16,620 bases of DNA from an uncultured Rhodospirillaceae bacterium (GTDB lineage: Bacteria; Pseudomonadota; Alphaproteobacteria; Rhodospirillales; UBA2165). Shown here piece by piece: positions 14,122-16,620 of the stretch. The notes under the pieces were generated by a model, which was not told the DNA's origin, ran no database searches, and saw nothing but the letters and a program-made list of their open reading frames with translations. Position 1 is the stretch's first letter, and each line of letters starts with the position of its first letter. The stretch lies in assembly GCA_913041095.1 (NCBI GenBank), contig CAJWIB010000017.1, positions 1-16,620 on the forward strand, in the 5' to 3' direction. A program made the position numbers and the translations under genes.

Positions 14122-14910
14122 TCACCCGCCTAAAAATAGCCGACCTACCTCTGGATCCTCGAGAAGTGCATTCCCTGGACCAGCTTTGGCCAACTGTCCC
14201 GAAACTAAAACATACCCGATATCCGCAAACTCAAGGCCCTTTTTTGCATTTTGTTCAACCAAGATAATTGTTTTACCGTCAGTTTTTTGAAGATCTGATA
14301 AAATCTCAAAAACCATATCAATGTATTTGGGTTCCAGGCCAATCGAAGGTTCATCAACCAAAAGAACGCTGGGTTGCATCACCAAAGCTCTGGAAATTTC
14401 AAGTAATCTTCTCTCGCCTCCCGACAAGACCTTTGCCGGTTGATTCCTTCTCTTCCTTAATCGCTCGTATTTTTCAAAAATTCTTTCGGTTTCATCTAAA
14501 GCCTCTTCGGTCTTGTCTTTTATATATCCCCCCATCAACAAATTTTCTTCAACCGTCATATCAGGGAACACAGAGTTATCCTGCAAGATATAGGCAATAC
14601 CAACCGATTTTAATTTTTCTGCAGGCGTTAGTTTCGTTATGTTTTGCCCATCAATTTCTATTTGCCCATCAAAAATATTGGTAAACCCATAAATTGAGTG
14701 AAGGATTGTTGATTTGCCGGCTCCATTCGGACCAATCAGGCATAACGACTGCGCTTTACTAATGAATAAATCGAAATTATGTAAAATTTCCATCTTTCCA
14801 TAGCCGGCAGACAACTTCTCAATTGTCAGATGTATGTCGCTCGGAGAAAGTTTCTTCAGGTCTTCTGGTTGAGGAGTCGAGCCTAAAACCGAATATTGAT
14901 CAAGGGTCAT
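14122..14910 (-). CDS. livF: Branched-chain amino acid ABC transporter ATP-binding protein LivF
   Basis: A 262-residue ATPase of the HAAT (LivF) group that powers uptake of branched-chain amino acids or related polar compounds. Walker A GPNGAGKST (60-68), Q-loop in YILQDNSVFPDMTVEENL, signature LSGGERR (162-168), Walker B VLLVDEP (172-178) and LVEQNA, where Gln replaces the H-loop His, as is usual in LivF. There is a polar N-terminal extension of about 25 residues before the canonical start (IHLTIEKLSAGYG); no better internal ATG is seen, so it is probably real. Its ATG overlaps the livG stop by one base, giving coupled translation. It is the last gene of the liv cluster. Substrate class is inferred from the family and could be amides or urea. 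Confidence 0.88.
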   Translation of the reverse strand: MTLDQYSVLGSTPQPEDLKKLSPSDIHLTIEKLSAGYGKMEILHNFDLFISKAQSLCLIGPNGAGKSTILHSIYGFTNIFDGQIEIDGQNITKLTPAEKLKSVGIAYILQDNSVFPDMTVEENLLMGGYIKDKTEEALDETERIFEKYERLRKRRNQPAKVLSGGERRLLEISRALVMQPSVLLVDEPSIGLEPKYIDMVFEILSDLQKTDGKTIILVEQNAKKGLEFADIGYVLVSGQLAKAGPGNALLEDPEVGRLFLGG

Positions 14911-15653
14911 TATTGAACTCCGAGATAAGCATCCACGACTCTCTTATCGTCTTTAATTTGTTCGGGTAAGCCTTCTGCTAATAATTGCCCATGCGCTAAA
15001 CAACAAACTTTTTGGGCTAGATTCATAATCACTTTCATATTGTGTTCGATAACAAGGAGAGTAATTCCATACTCCTTATTTACTTTTATCAATCTATCAA
15101 TAATTCCATTAATTAATGTCGGATTTATCCCTGCAGTTGGTTCATCTAGAAGAAGCATTTTTGGCTCATTCATCAAAGCCATTGCTAGTTCAAGAAGTTT
15201 TTGCTGACCAAAAGATAAATCACCCGCTCTTAGCTTCCTTTTTTGGAACAGACCAACGAATTCTAGCAACATTTCTGCTTTTGATGTTAATTCTTCCGGT
15301 ATCTTCGAGAATACGGAAAATATAGTGTCATTTTTAGGCTTGTGACTAATCAACATGTTCTGAACGCAGTTTAATTTGCCATAAATTCTGGTTTGTTGAA
15401 ATGTGCGTAACAATCCCAATTTTGCAATAACAGGCACCGGTAATTCTGAAATTTCCCTTCCGTCGAACTTTATCGAACCTTTATCAATTGGGTGCGTTCC
15501 AACGATAGAATTAAATAGAGTTGTTTTGCCGGAGCCATTGGGTCCAATTAATCCAGCAATTGAACCTTGTTCCACAGATAGGGAAATACCCTCATTGGCT
15601 TTAACTCCACCAAAATATTTTGAGACCTGATTAACTTCTAATATCGCGCTCAT
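14910..15653 (-). CDS. livG: Branched-chain amino acid ABC transporter ATP-binding protein LivG
   Basis: A 247-residue ATPase, partner of LivF. Seen: the LivG start LEVNQVSKYFGGVKA, Walker A GPNGSGKTT (37-45), Q-loop LLRTFQQTRI, signature LSFGQQK (146-152), Walker B MLLLDEPTAGINP (166-178), and H-loop VIEHNM with His194. It ends in the LivG-type tail RVVDAYLG. The usual LivG insertion around residues 92-125 is shorter than in many members, which fits its below-average length. It overlaps livM by one base at the 5' end and livF by one base at the 3' end, so three cistrons are tightly coupled. Confidence 0.92.
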   Translation of the reverse strand: MSAILEVNQVSKYFGGVKANEGISLSVEQGSIAGLIGPNGSGKTTLFNSIVGTHPIDKGSIKFDGREISELPVPVIAKLGLLRTFQQTRIYGKLNCVQNMLISHKPKNDTIFSVFSKIPEELTSKAEMLLEFVGLFQKRKLRAGDLSFGQQKLLELAMALMNEPKMLLLDEPTAGINPTLINGIIDRLIKVNKEYGITLLVIEHNMKVIMNLAQKVCCLAHGQLLAEGLPEQIKDDKRVVDAYLGVQ

Positions 15654-16620
15654 TATTTTAATTCTACCTGTGCTTTCAGGTCTTCCTCATCAACTATTTC
15701 GCCGAATTGGCTAGGATATTTTTCTCTAAGGTAACCCATAATCCCCTCTGGAAAGAAAACGACTATTACTACAATTAAAATTCCGAGAGCAACGTACTGC
15801 CATCCCAAAAAGAACGTCCAAAATCCCTCTTTAAATATATGAAAGACCGTTGCTCCAATTACAGGTCCCCAGAGAGTTCCCTTACCTCCAAGAATGGCCA
15901 TCAAGACCATGAACACCCCATATGTTGCTCCGGCAAATGCAACTTCAACCGGTTCAATGTAACCAATCATGTTACCCACGAGGCCGCCAGCGATGCCCAC
16001 AAAAAAAGCAGAGACAACCCAGCCAATAATTTTATACCGCATGGTGTGAATTCCCATTGCTTCTGCTTTGTCTTCATTATCCCTGATGGCATTTAGAACT
16101 AATCCAAACCTTGTTTGATAAGCCCACTTTAGAAAAAGAAAAGTGACCACAAATAATATCAGACAAGAAAAATAGAAAAATTCTGATCTTAACTCTGTAT
16201 CACCTATGTTTTTTGGCCATGGAGGAGCGGTCATACCTTGCCCAGCACCAATTAATTCTATACCACCCGCAATTTCACCTGCGGCGATTCCTAAGCCTAA
16301 TGTGCATATTGCAAAGTAATGGCCTCTTAATCCTAAAATTCCATAACCAATGATCGCCGCCACGATTGCCGGAACTACACCAGCTAAGAGTAAACCCACA
16401 AAAAAACCCTGAAAATATTGCAGAGGTGTATGTACAAAAGTTTTCTCACCACCACTTGCGGTCCATTCGTCCAGAGGAAAGAACATACCTATTTGGATGC
16501 CGGCACATAAATACATACCAAGACCAAAGAATAGAACATTACCAAACGTGTTATATCCCATTTGCCCTCCCTGCACGTCCCAAGTGAGGGCCAATACTAT
16601 TAGTATCCACAAAAATGAGA
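15653..16620 (-). CDS. livM: Branched-chain amino acid ABC transporter permease LivM (partial)
   Basis: About 322 codons of an inner-membrane permease, running off the right edge on its 5' side: the frame stays open to the window end (residues SFL precede a TTG at 16612, which is not a real start). Seen: eight or so hydrophobic helices; the LivM hallmark GLRGHYFAICTLGLGIAAGE, the cytosolic coupling-helix region FLKWAYQTRFGLVLNAIRDN and EDKAEAMGI that contacts the ATPases, and GGKGTLWGPVIGA near the end. A charged tail (about 25 residues, EDLKAQVELK at the end) follows the last helix. livH and the binding protein would be expected just beyond the edge. Confidence 0.9.
   Translation of the reverse strand, partial: SFLWILIVLALTWDVQGGQMGYNTFGNVLFFGLGMYLCAGIQIGMFFPLDEWTASGGEKTFVHTPLQYFQGFFVGLLLAGVVPAIVAAIIGYGILGLRGHYFAICTLGLGIAAGEIAGGIELIGAGQGMTAPPWPKNIGDTELRSEFFYFSCLILFVVTFLFLKWAYQTRFGLVLNAIRDNEDKAEAMGIHTMRYKIIGWVVSAFFVGIAGGLVGNMIGYIEPVEVAFAGATYGVFMVLMAILGGKGTLWGPVIGATVFHIFKEGFWTFFLGWQYVALGILIVVIVVFFPEGIMGYLREKYPSQFGEIVDEEDLKAQVELK

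Overview
The window looks like an alphaproteobacterial chromosome segment, probably marine or sediment-associated. This is inferred from gene content (fused indolepyruvate ferredoxin oxidoreductase, HpcH/HpaI and CaiB/BaiF CoA enzymes, DMT permeases, LivFGM transporter, TPR-type GT41 glycosyltransferase) and a moderate, uneven GC content; there is no rRNA or other phylogenetic marker to fix the lineage. I see no tRNA, rRNA, CRISPR array, intact insertion sequence or prophage.

Layout. 1-266 (+) is the 3' end of purC (SAICAR synthetase). 321-3057 is a minus-strand block in which an intact TPR/O-GlcNAc-transferase-like gene (624-2510) is flanked by two decayed genes: a response-regulator receiver remnant (321-575) and a family 3 extracellular solute-binding protein broken by several frameshifts (2593-3057). 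3058-4929 (+) holds two tandem EamA-type drug/metabolite transporters, the second preceded by a hairpin that overlaps its ribosome binding site and followed by a strong 17-bp dyad. 5119-8607 (+) is a large alpha-gamma fused indolepyruvate ferredoxin oxidoreductase. It meets, stop codon to stop codon, a minus-strand pair of alpha/beta hydrolase and CitE-like lyase (8608-10235), which is divergent from a class III CoA-transferase (10327-11463). 11708-13462 (+) is a reductive-dehalogenase-like pair: an RdhA-type corrinoid/Fe-S enzyme without a Tat signal and a small three-helix RdhB-like membrane anchor. 13463-14121 has no long gene but holds a decayed C-terminal reading frame (minus) and a 29-codon ORF with a good promoter and ribosome binding site. 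14122-16620 (-) is livF-livG-livM of a branched-chain amino acid (or similar) ABC importer, with livM running off the window.

How the genes may work together. The CoA-transferase, CitE-like lyase and hydrolase form a plausible small module for activating and cleaving a branched or dicarboxylic acid through CoA esters. The oxidoreductase makes acyl-CoA and reduced ferredoxin from 2-oxo acids derived from aromatic or branched amino acids. Livs could bring in amino acids. The RdhA/RdhB pair needs low-potential electrons, which reduced ferredoxin could supply; that link is inference only.

The most interesting item is the rdhA-rdhB pair: all the cysteines for two Fe-S clusters and candidate catalytic residues are present, but the export signal of classical respiratory dehalogenases is missing and the partner has a variant of the WYEW motif (WYVW). 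The two multi-frameshift pseudogenes, which can be read through only by combining frames, are the clearest structure not apparent from ordinary gene calling.
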